DNA from: CAYHCE01 sp964355015
Lineage (GTDB): Bacteria > Cyanobacteriota > Cyanobacteriia > PCC-6307 > Cyanobiaceae
DNA: 64,000 bases
Reading direction: 5' to 3'
NCBI GenBank assembly: GCA_964355015.1
Contig: CAYHCE010000001.1
Coordinates: 137,661-201,660, forward strand
Under the pieces are notes generated by a model. It ran no database searches. It saw only the letters and a program-made list of their open reading frames with translations, and was not told the origin of the DNA. Shown one piece after another: positions 50,025 to 58,201 of this stretch (within the stretch, counting starts at the first letter, position 1; every line of letters begins with the position of its first letter). Made by a program: the position numbers and the translations under genes.

Positions 50025-51073
50025 TCCTCTGGGGTCACGGTCTATCGGGAGCCGTCTGCCTCTGGCTGCTGGTGGCTCTGGCCTGCGTCCTTGATCGGCT
50101 GCTCGGGGATCCCCACTGGATTCCCCACCCCGTCGAGCTGATGGGCTGGTGGATCAACCGGCTGCGCACCTTGGTTGAAGCCGGCGCGGGCGACTCCCCC
50201 TGGAAGCTGCGTCTCGGGGGCGCCCTGATCAGCCTGGCCCTTCTGGGGGGCAGCGCGATGGCGGGCTGGGCTCTGGAGCAGCTGGCCTGGCAACGGCCGC
50301 TGCTGGGCCTGCCCGTGCTGGTGGTCGCCCTGGCCAGTGCCCTCGCGGGCGGAAGCCTGGACCGGGCGGTGCGTGGCGTTCTGACCGCGCTCGGGCCCGG
50401 GCCTGACCCCACCGAGGCCGACCTTGTGCGGGCCCGCGCCCGGCTGGACTGGATCGTGGGCCGCGATGTGGAGGGGCTCCCCGGTCCGGAGATCCTGCGG
50501 GCGGCGGCGGAGACCGCAGCCGAGAACGCCGTCGACGGGCTCTTCGGACCGCTGTTCTGGATGCTGCTGGGAGCCGCTCAGCTGGGCTGGACGGGCGTGG
50601 CCGATGGTGCTGTCGGGCCTCTGGCCCTGGCCTGGAGCTACAAGGCCGCCAGCACGCTCGATTCGATGCTGGGCTACCGCTGCGGCAGGCTGCGCTGGCT
50701 CGGTACCGCCGGCGCTCGCCTCGACGATCTGCTCACCTGGCTCCCGTGCCGGCTGGTGGCCTTCAGCCTGCCGCTCCTGGCTGGCTTCGTCCGGCGTGGA
50801 CCTTCACTGGCGCTGCTGGCCCTGCGCCAGGGCCGTGCCGATCCCTCGCCCAATGCCGGCGTCTCCCAGGCGGCCTACGCCCTGGCGGTGGAGGCGCGGT
50901 TGGGCGGAGTCAATCGCTACGCAGGAATCGAACGGACAAAGCCAGTGCTGGGGGAAGGTTTCCCCCCCGCCGATGCCGCTGCGGTGGAACGGATCCTGTC
51001 GCTGAGCGGTCGCCTTGAGCAACTATGGCTGGGTCTGAGCCTGCCCCTGATCGTGCTCCTGTCCCTGATCTGA
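50021..51073 (+). CDS. cobD: Adenosylcobinamide-phosphate synthase
   Basis: This 350-residue CobD/CbiB-type membrane protein has VLDRLLGDPHWIPHPVELMG, AAAETAAENAVDGLFGPLF, YKAASTLDSMLGYRCGR and DDLLTWLPCRLVA. It attaches the aminopropanol arm to adenosylcobyric acid in cobalamin (pseudo-B12 in picocyanobacteria) synthesis. The start is a TTG at 50021 that overlaps the upstream stop; ATG is absent nearby. A GTG at about 50069 would shorten the N-terminus. Confidence 0.88.
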   Translation: MILWGHGLSGAVCLWLLVALACVLDRLLGDPHWIPHPVELMGWWINRLRTLVEAGAGDSPWKLRLGGALISLALLGGSAMAGWALEQLAWQRPLLGLPVLVVALASALAGGSLDRAVRGVLTALGPGPDPTEADLVRARARLDWIVGRDVEGLPGPEILRAAAETAAENAVDGLFGPLFWMLLGAAQLGWTGVADGAVGPLALAWSYKAASTLDSMLGYRCGRLRWLGTAGARLDDLLTWLPCRLVAFSLPLLAGFVRRGPSLALLALRQGRADPSPNAGVSQAAYALAVEARLGGVNRYAGIERTKPVLGEGFPPADAAAVERILSLSGRLEQLWLGLSLPLIVLLSLI

Positions 51074-51104
51074 TCTCGAAGCTGGCGTTCGGGGGAGAGT
51101 GCGT

Positions 51105-51899
51105 TCAGTAGGCGCCGCGGTCCCGGGGGAAGAGGATCACGCCCATGGTGCGCAGGATGATGGCCAGATCCAGCAGGAAGCCGCGCCGACGGGCATAGGT
51201 GACATCCAGCTTCACGCGGGTGGCATAGCTGAGGTTGTTGCGCCCCGACACCTGCCAGAGGCCGGTGAGCCCGGGGCGCACCGCCAGCACTTCGTCCATC
51301 CTGCGGCCGTACCGCTCCAGTTCGTCCCAGACGATCGGCCGGGGACCCACCACACTCATCTGCCCTTTCAGCACGTTGAGGAACTGGGGCAGTTCGTCGA
51401 GGCTGGATCGGCGCAGGAAGCTGCCGATCGGCGTGATGCGGGGATCGGCCTTGAGCTTGAAATCCTTCCTGAACTCGGCCTTGAGCTCCGGCGAGTGCTC
51501 CAGCAGGCTCTGGAGGATGCGGTCGGCATCCTTGCGCATCGTGCGGAACTTGATGCAGCCGAAGCCCTTGTAGCCGCGGCCGATGCGCCGCTGGATGTAG
51601 AAGATGGGCCCCGGTGAACTCAGCTTCACCAGCAGAGCCAGCAGCAGGAACAGGGGGCTGCCGAGCCCCAGTACCAGCAGCGAGAAGACGATGTCCCCGC
51701 TGCGTTTCAGCACCCTGGACGTTTTCGATTGGGCCTCGATCAGCTTCTGAGCGCTGGCCAGGGCTGGGGTGAGTGGAAACAGGGCGTTGACGGGAGGGAG
51801 AACGACGGGACGCTGGGGCAGCCGGACCCCATCCAGGGGATGGACGAGCGCTCCGCTGTCGAAGGAGGCAGGGAGCGCGTTGGCGTGATGGCTGGACAT
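51105..51899 (-). CDS. Polyprenyl-phosphate sugar transferase (WbaP/WcaJ type)
   Basis: This 264-residue initiating glycosyltransferase has a hydrophobic segment SLLVLGLGSPLFLLLALLV, then IQRRIGRGYKGFGCIKFRTM, SSLDELPQFLNVLKGQMS and VGPRPIVW followed by RPGLTGLWQVSGRN. It transfers a sugar-phosphate to undecaprenyl-phosphate to start an O-antigen or exopolysaccharide unit. The N-terminal 60 residues are family-specific lead. The GT4 gene is its upstream neighbour on the same strand, across a 116-base gap. Confidence 0.9.
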   Translation of the reverse strand: MSSHHANALPASFDSGALVHPLDGVRLPQRPVVLPPVNALFPLTPALASAQKLIEAQSKTSRVLKRSGDIVFSLLVLGLGSPLFLLLALLVKLSSPGPIFYIQRRIGRGYKGFGCIKFRTMRKDADRILQSLLEHSPELKAEFRKDFKLKADPRITPIGSFLRRSSLDELPQFLNVLKGQMSVVGPRPIVWDELERYGRRMDEVLAVRPGLTGLWQVSGRNNLSYATRVKLDVTYARRRGFLLDLAIILRTMGVILFPRDRGAY

Positions 51900-51924
51900 A
51901 TCACCGAGCCCCCTTGGTGCGGAA

Positions 51925-51930
51925 ACTATA
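51925..51930 (-). promoter_or_regulatory. Candidate -10 box for the sugar transferase gene
   Basis: On the minus strand TATAGT is preceded by an A+T-rich stretch (ATCGATTTT), a strong contrast with the G+C-rich surroundings. It lies about 26 bases before the ATG at 51899, which leaves a leader of about 20 bases. A -35 element is not clear. Confidence 0.4.
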
Positions 51931-52015
51931 AAAATCGATCCTGTTTCGCACCAGCGGTCGCGGTCACTCGGGGCAGAGGCACAGAGTCAGGTTGGCACCG
52001 CAGGCGACAGCGGAA

Positions 52016-53224
52016 TCAGCGCAGCGGCATCTCCAGGGGGCGGTGGCCCAGCCGCAGGCGCTGCTGGTGTCGTTCCCACTGCCGCTCCAGGGATCGCAGC
52101 AGCCGCATCCGGAAGCGTTCGGGGGAGAACTGCTCGGCCCACTCCCGCAGCAGCTCGGCCGGCAGCCGGCGCCACAGCTCCCCCTGCTCGAAGTGCTCCA
52201 GGGCCTCCGCCAGGCCGGTGGCGGTCTGCTCGTGGAAGAGAAGCCCCGTGGGGTGACTCGTGCCGCTGCGCAGGCAACGGACCGTGTCGAGCAGCCCGCC
52301 GTGCCCGAGGCCGATCACCGGGGCTCCTGCGGCCATCGCCTCCACCGCTGCGATGCCGAAATCCTCCAGCCCCGCGTAGACGTAGGCACGACAGCGGCCC
52401 ATCAGATCGTTCACATCGGCGGCGGGCAGCCGGCCGAGAAAGCGGACCGTGGGTCCGGCCAGGGTTTCGAGGCGGGTCCGTTCCGGACCCTCCCCTGCCA
52501 CCAGCAACGGCAGGCCTGTGCGGTTGAAGGCTTCGATCACCAGATCGACCCGCTTGTAGGGCACCAGACGACACAGGGAGAGGTAGAAGTCCTCGCGCGG
52601 CAGGTCGCAGCGGAACCGATCCACCGCCACCGGTGGATGCAGCACCTCGCTCGAACGCCGCCAGCAGCGCCGGATCCGCCGTGCCGTGAAGCGGGAATTC
52701 GCCAACAGATGGTCCACCCGGGCGCTGCTGATCAGATCCCATTGGCGCAGGCGATGCAACTGCCAGCGCACCCAGGGGGCAAGGGGGCTGCGGGCGAGGG
52801 CGGAACCGGCCAGGTAGGCATGCATCTGGTCCCAGGCGTAGCGGACAGGCGTATGCACGTAGCTGACGTGCAACTGGTCGGGGCCGGTGAGCACACCCTT
52901 GGCCACGAGATGGTTGCTGCTCAGCACCAGGGGGTAGTCGCTCAGATCGAGCTGCTCGATCGCCAGAGGGAGCAGGGGCAGATACTGCTGCACGTGGCTG
53001 ACCCCCCAGGGAAGCCGCTGGATGAAGCTGGTGCCGATGGAACGGCCCTCCAGCCAGCTGCCCCGGCGCCGGCTTTCCCCATCCACCAGGGCGAACAGAT
53101 CGGCAGGGGGCCGGCCCGTGGCCAGCAGGCGGTCGATCTCCTGCACCACCTGCTCCGATCCCCCCACCGACCGCGGGGTGAACCATTCATGCACGAGGGC
53201 GATCCGGCTGGGGAGTCCTGACAT
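52016..53224 (-). CDS. Glycosyltransferase family 4
   Basis: This 402-residue GT-B enzyme starts MSGLPSRIALVHEWFTPRSV and contains SYVHTPVRYAWDQM, SLCRLVPYKRVDLVIEAF, and the EX7E motif in GLEDFGIAAVEAMAAGAPVIG. It resembles the GT4 enzymes of O-antigen or capsule assembly. The ATG at 53224 is the family start. With the downstream sugar transferase it suggests surface polysaccharide synthesis. Confidence 0.88.
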   Translation of the reverse strand: MSGLPSRIALVHEWFTPRSVGGSEQVVQEIDRLLATGRPPADLFALVDGESRRRGSWLEGRSIGTSFIQRLPWGVSHVQQYLPLLPLAIEQLDLSDYPLVLSSNHLVAKGVLTGPDQLHVSYVHTPVRYAWDQMHAYLAGSALARSPLAPWVRWQLHRLRQWDLISSARVDHLLANSRFTARRIRRCWRRSSEVLHPPVAVDRFRCDLPREDFYLSLCRLVPYKRVDLVIEAFNRTGLPLLVAGEGPERTRLETLAGPTVRFLGRLPAADVNDLMGRCRAYVYAGLEDFGIAAVEAMAAGAPVIGLGHGGLLDTVRCLRSGTSHPTGLLFHEQTATGLAEALEHFEQGELWRRLPAELLREWAEQFSPERFRMRLLRSLERQWERHQQRLRLGHRPLEMPLR

Positions 53225-53328
53225 GGCGGCACCGTAGGCCGCAGAAGTGGCCCTCCACATCACGAAAACTCTCAGCTGATTGCACGGCCAGGCCTGCATC
53301 CGGATGCTGAGCGCAGCCCTTGCCTGCC

Positions 53329-53571
53329 ATGCCCATCCGCGACCTGCTCGAAGACGCCCTCGAGGAACCCTCGATCGGCCTCACCCCCTGCTTCAGCTGG
53401 CATGCCACCCCTGTGGGCATCGCCGCCCTCTGGCGCGCCGGGCAGGCACCGACCACCCCACCGTTCGAGGAGGCGCTCCGGGAGGGGCTGCAGGTGGGCC
53501 TCGACCTCAGCCGTGAGGAGCGTGAGTTCCATCAGCTGCGCCGGGGACTGGTGCTGCTGTTCCATTCCTGA
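53329..53571 (+). CDS. Small protein of unknown function
   Basis: This 80-residue protein (ATG at 53329, MPIRDLLED) has an acidic N-terminal helix, TPCFSWHATPVGIAALWRAG in the centre and a C-terminal amphipathic helix with EEREFHQLRRGLVLLFH. An earlier ATG at 53320 is also in frame. I recognise no family. It begins the small-gene patch between the GT4 and ppk2. Confidence 0.5.
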   Translation: MPIRDLLEDALEEPSIGLTPCFSWHATPVGIAALWRAGQAPTTPPFEEALREGLQVGLDLSREEREFHQLRRGLVLLFHS

Positions 53572-53585
53572 GAGCGCGAACGACC

Positions 53586-53834
53586 GTGGCTGAGCCCCCA
53601 GACCCCTCCTCCCTGCCCCGAGCGACCTCGATCTGGCGATACAAGCCCTGGTGGTGTCAGCCCTGGTCCATCCTGCTGACGGGGGTGTTGGTGACCACTG
53701 CCAGTTGGCTGTTGCTGCAGCGCTGGTGGATCACCCTGCCGCTCTCTGTGGCAGTGGGGCTCTGGTGGTGGCTGTTCCTCGTGCTCATCCCCGCCAGCTC
53801 CGGACCGCTCACCGATCCGGCCGACCTCGACTGA
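53586..53834 (+). CDS. DUF6737-like small membrane protein
   Basis: This 82-residue protein (GTG start) has TSIWRYKPWWCQPWSILLTG, then two membrane helices (LVTTASWLLLQ and LPLSVAVGLWWWLFLVLIP). The WRYKPWWCQPWSI lead matches my memory of DUF6737, a cyanobacterial and plastid-lineage family. It lies 14 bases after the preceding small gene on the same strand. Confidence 0.65.
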   Translation: MAEPPDPSSLPRATSIWRYKPWWCQPWSILLTGVLVTTASWLLLQRWWITLPLSVAVGLWWWLFLVLIPASSGPLTDPADLD

Positions 53835-53942
53835 AAACGGCAGCCGATCCGACAGCACCACCCCCGGCCTTTCCCTTGGATGGAGCCCATGGCGCACCGC
53901 CCCGGTGCCCACCCTTCCCTTTCGCCGCGAGCCGCTGCGCCC

Positions 53943-54164
53943 ATGGGCTACGAACCCGGTACCAGCGAGTGCCGGCTGCTGATAGACAGCAAGGCACAGA
54001 TCGAGTCGGCCCTGGCCAACCTGGCCCGGCTCGAGAACACCGATCACATCCGTCTCCAGCTTCTCGCCGTCTACAACCAACTGGAGGGTCTCCACGACCT
54101 CAGGCGCGCCAAGCGTCAGCCGCTGCCGACCACGGTTGGTGCCGGCACGGATGGAACCGCCTGA
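53943..54164 (+). CDS. Small protein of unknown function
   Basis: ATG at 53943 gives a 73-residue protein MGYEPGTSECRLLIDS, then a helical stretch KAQIESALANLARLENTDHI and LQLLAVYNQLEGLHDLRRAK. It looks like a short soluble coiled or helical protein. An ATG at 53880 would add 21 residues. Its 3' end overlaps the convergent gene at 54100 by 65 bases. No family recognised. Confidence 0.5.
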   Translation: MGYEPGTSECRLLIDSKAQIESALANLARLENTDHIRLQLLAVYNQLEGLHDLRRAKRQPLPTTVGAGTDGTA

Positions 54165-54516
54165 GGAATTCCTCCAGGGCCATGGGGCCACATCGCCGGC
54201 CCCAGTGGCCTTCCTCCGCCAGATGGCGCCAGGCAGAGATCCGCAGAGGCCAGCGCCCCCCTTGCCGATACACGATCAGGTACCGATAGGAGCAGTCGTC
54301 AGAGAATTCCGGCGAGCCCAGTGGTTCTCCCTGCCGATGGCAGCGCAGGAACCCAGCCACAAGGTCCGCCGGCCCCCGTTCCCGGGCGACGGTGGCCTCC
54401 AGGGCGGCCCCCAGCCTCAGGGCGGCTCCGGCTGGATAGCCGTCCTGGTGGAGGTAGAGATGGAGAGGCCCCCAGCCAGGGAAGCCCAGGAATGAATACA
54501 CGGCAGGGATGGCCAC
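54100..54516 (-). CDS. Conserved protein of unknown function
   Basis: This 138-residue protein reads AVYSFLGFPGWGPLHLYLHQ, then YPAGAALRLGAALEAT, SDDCSYRYLIVYRQGG and RRCGPMALEEFLRRF. The GFPGWGPLHLYLHQDGYP start is a recognisable motif of a small group I associate with cyanobacteria and their phages, but I know no function. It is convergent with the gene at 53943 and overlaps it by 65 bases. Confidence 0.58.
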   Translation of the reverse strand: MAIPAVYSFLGFPGWGPLHLYLHQDGYPAGAALRLGAALEATVARERGPADLVAGFLRCHRQGEPLGSPEFSDDCSYRYLIVYRQGGRWPLRISAWRHLAEEGHWGRRCGPMALEEFLRRFHPCRHQPWSAAADAWRA

Positions 54517-54563
54517 AGCGCCGACGCAGCGAAGGTCTTTCTTTCCAGTTCCCTGTCCGTCTC

Positions 54564-55001
54564 ATGCAGCTGGTTCCGGGAGCGGCCCTGCTCGTGTTGC
54601 TGCTGCGCCTGGCTGCTGCTGCTGGCATCGCACCGGCGCTGGTGCCCTCCGGGGGCCTGCCGAACCTGCTGCGGGTAGGACAGCCCATCCTTGAGGCCGA
54701 TCGCAGGCTGCGGCGTCAGGGCTGGCACCCTGCCGCTGTGTCCAACCCCGATGCGGTCGACCGTGAGAGGGCGGGCAACGGCCTGGCGAGCCTGAGCGCC
54801 TGCTCAGGCTCCGGCTCTGGTTTCTGCCGCTACGACTACCACCGTGGGCCGGTTTCCCTCAGCGTGATCACCTTGCCCGCTGCGCCGGGGGAAGCGGGAG
54901 GGGCCAGGGTGCTGCGCTGGACGGATGGCGCCAGCGGCCGCAGCTGGGGCCTCTGCCAGGGCGACGGCGGCGAGAACCTGGTCCCCTGTGGCGGACGCTG
55001 A
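54564..55001 (+). CDS. Exported protein of unknown function
   Basis: This 145-residue protein has an N-terminal signal or anchor segment (GAALLVLLLRLAAAAGI). The mature part contains four Cys (LSACSGSGSGFCRYDYHRG, GLCQGDGG, VPCGGR) that could form two disulfides, suggesting a periplasmic protein. No family recognised. Divergent from the gene at 54516 with about 47 bases between starts. Confidence 0.55.
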   Translation: MQLVPGAALLVLLLRLAAAAGIAPALVPSGGLPNLLRVGQPILEADRRLRRQGWHPAAVSNPDAVDRERAGNGLASLSACSGSGSGFCRYDYHRGPVSLSVITLPAAPGEAGGARVLRWTDGASGRSWGLCQGDGGENLVPCGGR

Positions 55002-55122
55002 GGGGCAGGGAATCGATCAGCCGCCGGCCCGTCGCCACCCGGGGGGCAGAGGCGGAAAAGAGGCCATCCGCTGGAGGAGAGGTCGGGCACCGATAGGTTT
55101 GGGCGGTTCCCGCCGCGATCCC

Positions 55123-55233
55123 ATGGGCTCAGAGAACAACCAACGCCCACCCTGGCTGAACTGGCTGTTTCTGCTGATCTTCCTGTGGAGCAGCTGGCAG
55201 CTGGCGGGCTTCTGGTTCGAACGGTTTCTCTGA
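55123..55233 (+). CDS. Single-pass membrane micropeptide
   Basis: ATG at 55123 opens a 36-residue frame: MGSENNQRPPWLNW, then a hydrophobic helix LFLLIFLWSSWQLAGFWF and the end ERFL. The amino acid pattern (one Trp-rich transmembrane helix after a polar lead) fits small cyanobacterial membrane proteins. I do not recognise it, and its shortness keeps confidence low. Confidence 0.42.
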   Translation: MGSENNQRPPWLNWLFLLIFLWSSWQLAGFWFERFL

Positions 55234-55250
55234 TGCGATTCGAACCCGGT

Positions 55251-55592
55251 TCAAGGATCTTCCAGGCTCTGCTGCAGCCGCCAGAGCAGAGTGCGGCGGG
55301 CCGCCTTGGGTGACAGGCCCTGTCGGGTGGCGGCCTCCACCCACCCCCTCACGGCTTCGATCAGTGCGTCCAGCTCGGTGGCCCCGCTTCGCAGGGCATG
55401 GAACGCCTCCAGAAGCTCCTGATCTCCCGCCTGGGAGGGATCGCCGCAAACGATGTACTGACGGCCGTCGCTGCCGGTGTAGAGCAGGCTGCCCTCCGGC
55501 CCCAGCAACGGCGCGGTGGCGGGGATGGCGAAGGACCGATCCGGTTCCATGCCGGGGTCGTCGGCGGGGTCGTCGTCGGGAGGCACCATCAA
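55251..55592 (-). CDS. Small acidic protein of unknown function
   Basis: This 113-residue protein has a very acidic start (MMVPPDDDPADDPGMEPD), a central SLLYTGSDGRQYIVCGDPS and a helical C-terminus (ELDALIEAVRGWVEAATRQG). It is soluble with no recognised domain. It is convergent with the micropeptide and lies 59 bases downstream of the ppk2 stop on the same strand. Confidence 0.55.
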   Translation of the reverse strand: MMVPPDDDPADDPGMEPDRSFAIPATAPLLGPEGSLLYTGSDGRQYIVCGDPSQAGDQELLEAFHALRSGATELDALIEAVRGWVEAATRQGLSPKAARRTLLWRLQQSLEDP

Positions 55593-55651
55593 CGGGACTG
55601 CAGGGGCTTGCGGGCAGCGGCCCTGAACAGGGGGCCGGGGGTCGTCTGTTG

Positions 55652-56680
55652 TCAGGGGTAGGCGTTGGGGACGAAGAACTGCTCGTTCAGCGGCGGACGC
55701 TTGTAATCCCCCACACTCTTGCGGGGTGGCAACTTGATCGGTTCGGGTGTCATGTCGTCGTAGGGGATCTTGGCGAGAAGATGGCGGATGCAGTTGAGGC
55801 GCGCCCGACGTTTGTCATCCGCTTCCACGGTGAACCAGGGCGCTTCGGGGATATTGGTGTGGGCGAACATCTGGTCCTTGGCCTTGGAGAACTCCACCCA
55901 GCGGTCGCGTGATTCCAGGTCCATCGGGCTGAGCTTCCAGCGACGGGCCGGATCGTCAAGGCGGGAGCGGAAGCGGACTTCCTGTTCCTCGTCGCTCACT
56001 GAGAACCAGTACTTCAGCAGCACGATTCCGGAACGCACCAGCATGCGCTCGAACTGTGGACTGGACTGCATGAACTCCTCCACCTGAGCGTCGGTGCAGA
56101 AGCCCATCACGCGTTCGACTCCGGCCCGGTTGTACCAGCTGCGATCGAAGATCACGATCTCGCCGGCTGCCGGGAAATGCTCCACGTAGCGCTGGAAGTA
56201 CCACTGGGTGCGCTGCTGATCGGAGGGTGTGCCAAGGGCGATCACATTGCAGCCGCGGGGGTTGAGCGGTTCGGTGATCCGCTTGATCGCGCCGCCCTTG
56301 CCGGCCGCGTCGCGCCCCTCGAACAGGATGATCAGGCGGAAGCCGACATGCTTCACCCAGTACTGCATCTTGACCAGCTCGATCTGCAGAGTTTCCAGTT
56401 CCTTTTCGTAGAACTTGCGGCTGAGCCTGGCCGATTGCTCCACCGGCTGTTCACCCAGATCATCCTCTTTCTCGCCGATCTGATGGGAGGGGTGATAACG
56501 GTCGATCAGAGCATCGATTCCGTAGGGAGAGGGATGATGCCCGTCGATCCATCTCCCGGCCGCGTCGCTTCGACTGGTGCCGGGTGCTGCCTTTCGGTGT
56601 TTCCCGCTCCGCTTCGCCGCTTCCTTCGCCCGCTTCTTGCCGTTCCCTTTCCCGTTTTCGCTGCCGTTCCCTTTCCCCAT
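55652..56680 (-). CDS. ppk2: Polyphosphate kinase 2
   Basis: This 342-residue PPK2 enzyme has Walker A LFEGRDAAGKGGAIKRI, the lid region NPRGCNVIALGTPSDQQRTQ, and Walker B-like IVIFDRSWYNRAGVERVMG. It moves phosphate between polyphosphate and nucleotides (class I PPK2 usually ADP or GDP). The N-terminal 45 residues are Lys/Gly-rich. ATG at 56680 (MGKGNGSEN) is preferred to a GTG at 56716. Confidence 0.93.
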   Translation of the reverse strand: MGKGNGSENGKGNGKKRAKEAAKRSGKHRKAAPGTSRSDAAGRWIDGHHPSPYGIDALIDRYHPSHQIGEKEDDLGEQPVEQSARLSRKFYEKELETLQIELVKMQYWVKHVGFRLIILFEGRDAAGKGGAIKRITEPLNPRGCNVIALGTPSDQQRTQWYFQRYVEHFPAAGEIVIFDRSWYNRAGVERVMGFCTDAQVEEFMQSSPQFERMLVRSGIVLLKYWFSVSDEEQEVRFRSRLDDPARRWKLSPMDLESRDRWVEFSKAKDQMFAHTNIPEAPWFTVEADDKRRARLNCIRHLLAKIPYDDMTPEPIKLPPRKSVGDYKRPPLNEQFFVPNAYP

Positions 56681-56786
56681 GAGTGCCTGCCGCCCGAATC
56701 CACTGGCCCGATCCACCTCTTCTAGAGGGACGAGCAGGGATCGGCAGGGGAATGGCCGTTGATTGTTGAGCCCCTGACATGTACGG

Positions 56787-56800
56787 CCGCTGCGCAGCGG
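56787..56800. repeat. 14-base palindrome between the kinase and ppk2 genes
   Basis: CCGCTG-CG-CAGCGG is a perfect inverted repeat in the 125-base gap after the histidine kinase stop. It lacks a T-tract, so a terminator role is uncertain. Confidence 0.4.
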
Positions 56801-56805
56801 ACCAC

Positions 56806-58185
56806 TCAGCTGGCGGCGCGCGGCGGCAGCGAGTGGCCGGTGAGGGAGACGCAGAACTCCGTTGGCTCGACCGTGCCGGCGTCCTGCGCCGGAGCGTCTC
56901 CCCCCAGCCGCACCTCCCCACCATGGGTGCGGGCCACACGCTGGGCGATCGCAAGGCCGAGGCCGCAGTGGCCGTGTCCGCCGCGGGCCTCGTCCAGCCG
57001 CTGGAAGGGCATCAGGGCCTGGGACCGTCGCTCCTGATCGATCCCGGCCCCCCGGTCCCAGACCTGCAGTTCGAACCCGTCCTCCTGCCAGGGTCGCAGC
57101 ACCAGGCGCACCGGCGGCTCGCCGTAGCTCAGTGCGTTGTCGATCAGGTTGGCAACGGCGCGGCCCAGGGCGATCGGTTGCACCCGTGCCGTCACCGGGC
57201 TGAGGTCGAGTTCGAGCGGCTGGCCGTCGTAGCGGGCTGCGAGCTCCGCCAGCATCTCCTCCAGCGGCACCGACACCGCCTCCTCGCCGCCGCCACCACC
57301 GGCGAAGAGCAGGAACTGGCTGGTGATCCGTTCGAGATCATCCAGATCCGCCTCCGCCTTGGCCCGGCCGGCCCCATCCAACCCTCCCGTTTTGGAGGCA
57401 GAGGCGCTGCCGCCCAGCAGGGAAAGCCGCAGGCGCAGGCGGGTGAGGGGAGTCTTGAGGTCGTGGGCGATGCCGGCGAGCATGGTGGCCCTTTCCCGCT
57501 CGCTGTTGTTCAGGCGCTGCACCATGGCGTTGAAGTGCCGGGCCAGCTGCTGGACCTCCGGTGCTCCTCGCTGGGGCAGCGGGTCGGGCTGGGCCTCCAG
57601 ACCCACCCGACCCAGGGCCCGCTCCAGCTGTTGGAGCGGCCTCTGCACCTCCAGGATCAGGAAGAGTGCACCCGCCACCACGCTGCCGCTGATCAGAGAG
57701 AGCGCCAGCAGCAGCGGATCGGGTGGCCAGCCGAGCTGGGGCCGGATCGCGGCGTACAGCCATACCGGTTCGAGGGGCGACGCCAGTTCGATCCAGACAC
57801 CCCTGGCGTCGCCATGGTGTGGGACCACCTCGGGACAGCGGGGCAGACGACGGCACAGCTCCAGCTGCAGCTGGTTGGCCTGCCTGTCCAGCAGTCCGTC
57901 GCCGCCGGGCCCGAGCAGGCCCCGAGGCTGCGGCGGCGCCGGGGGCTGGCCCACCCCGAGCTGCAGACCGCTCAGCTGGGACACCGTCGCCGGCGGAAAC
58001 CGCTCCAGGGCCAGCTCAGACAGCCGCAGGTTCAGGGCCACCTGAGGGCCCATCTGGGTGATCTGGGCCTGGCCCAGACGGGTGCCCAGCAGGGCCTGCA
58101 GCAGCAGGAAGCTGGTGACCCAGCCCCCCAGAAAGAAGCCCCCCAGCCGCAGCAGCAGGGCGGCGGGGCGAACGGAGGGGGGCAT
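56806..58185 (-). CDS. HAMP-domain sensor histidine kinase (EnvZ-like)
   Basis: This 459-residue kinase has two transmembrane helices (about 8-34 and 165-185) around a periplasmic domain, a HAMP segment, the phospho-His motif IAHDLKTPLTRLRLRL, N-box NLIDNALSYG, and G-boxes RGAGIDQE and GHCGLGLAIAQRV. A Gly-rich loop (AGGGGGEEA) interrupts the DHp-catalytic linker. The signal is unknown. It follows its response regulator by 16 bases and is the second gene of a regulator-kinase operon. Confidence 0.92.
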   Translation of the reverse strand: MPPSVRPAALLLRLGGFFLGGWVTSFLLLQALLGTRLGQAQITQMGPQVALNLRLSELALERFPPATVSQLSGLQLGVGQPPAPPQPRGLLGPGGDGLLDRQANQLQLELCRRLPRCPEVVPHHGDARGVWIELASPLEPVWLYAAIRPQLGWPPDPLLLALSLISGSVVAGALFLILEVQRPLQQLERALGRVGLEAQPDPLPQRGAPEVQQLARHFNAMVQRLNNSERERATMLAGIAHDLKTPLTRLRLRLSLLGGSASASKTGGLDGAGRAKAEADLDDLERITSQFLLFAGGGGGEEAVSVPLEEMLAELAARYDGQPLELDLSPVTARVQPIALGRAVANLIDNALSYGEPPVRLVLRPWQEDGFELQVWDRGAGIDQERRSQALMPFQRLDEARGGHGHCGLGLAIAQRVARTHGGEVRLGGDAPAQDAGTVEPTEFCVSLTGHSLPPRAAS

Positions 58186-58201
58186 GGTTCAGCGGCATGG
58201 T

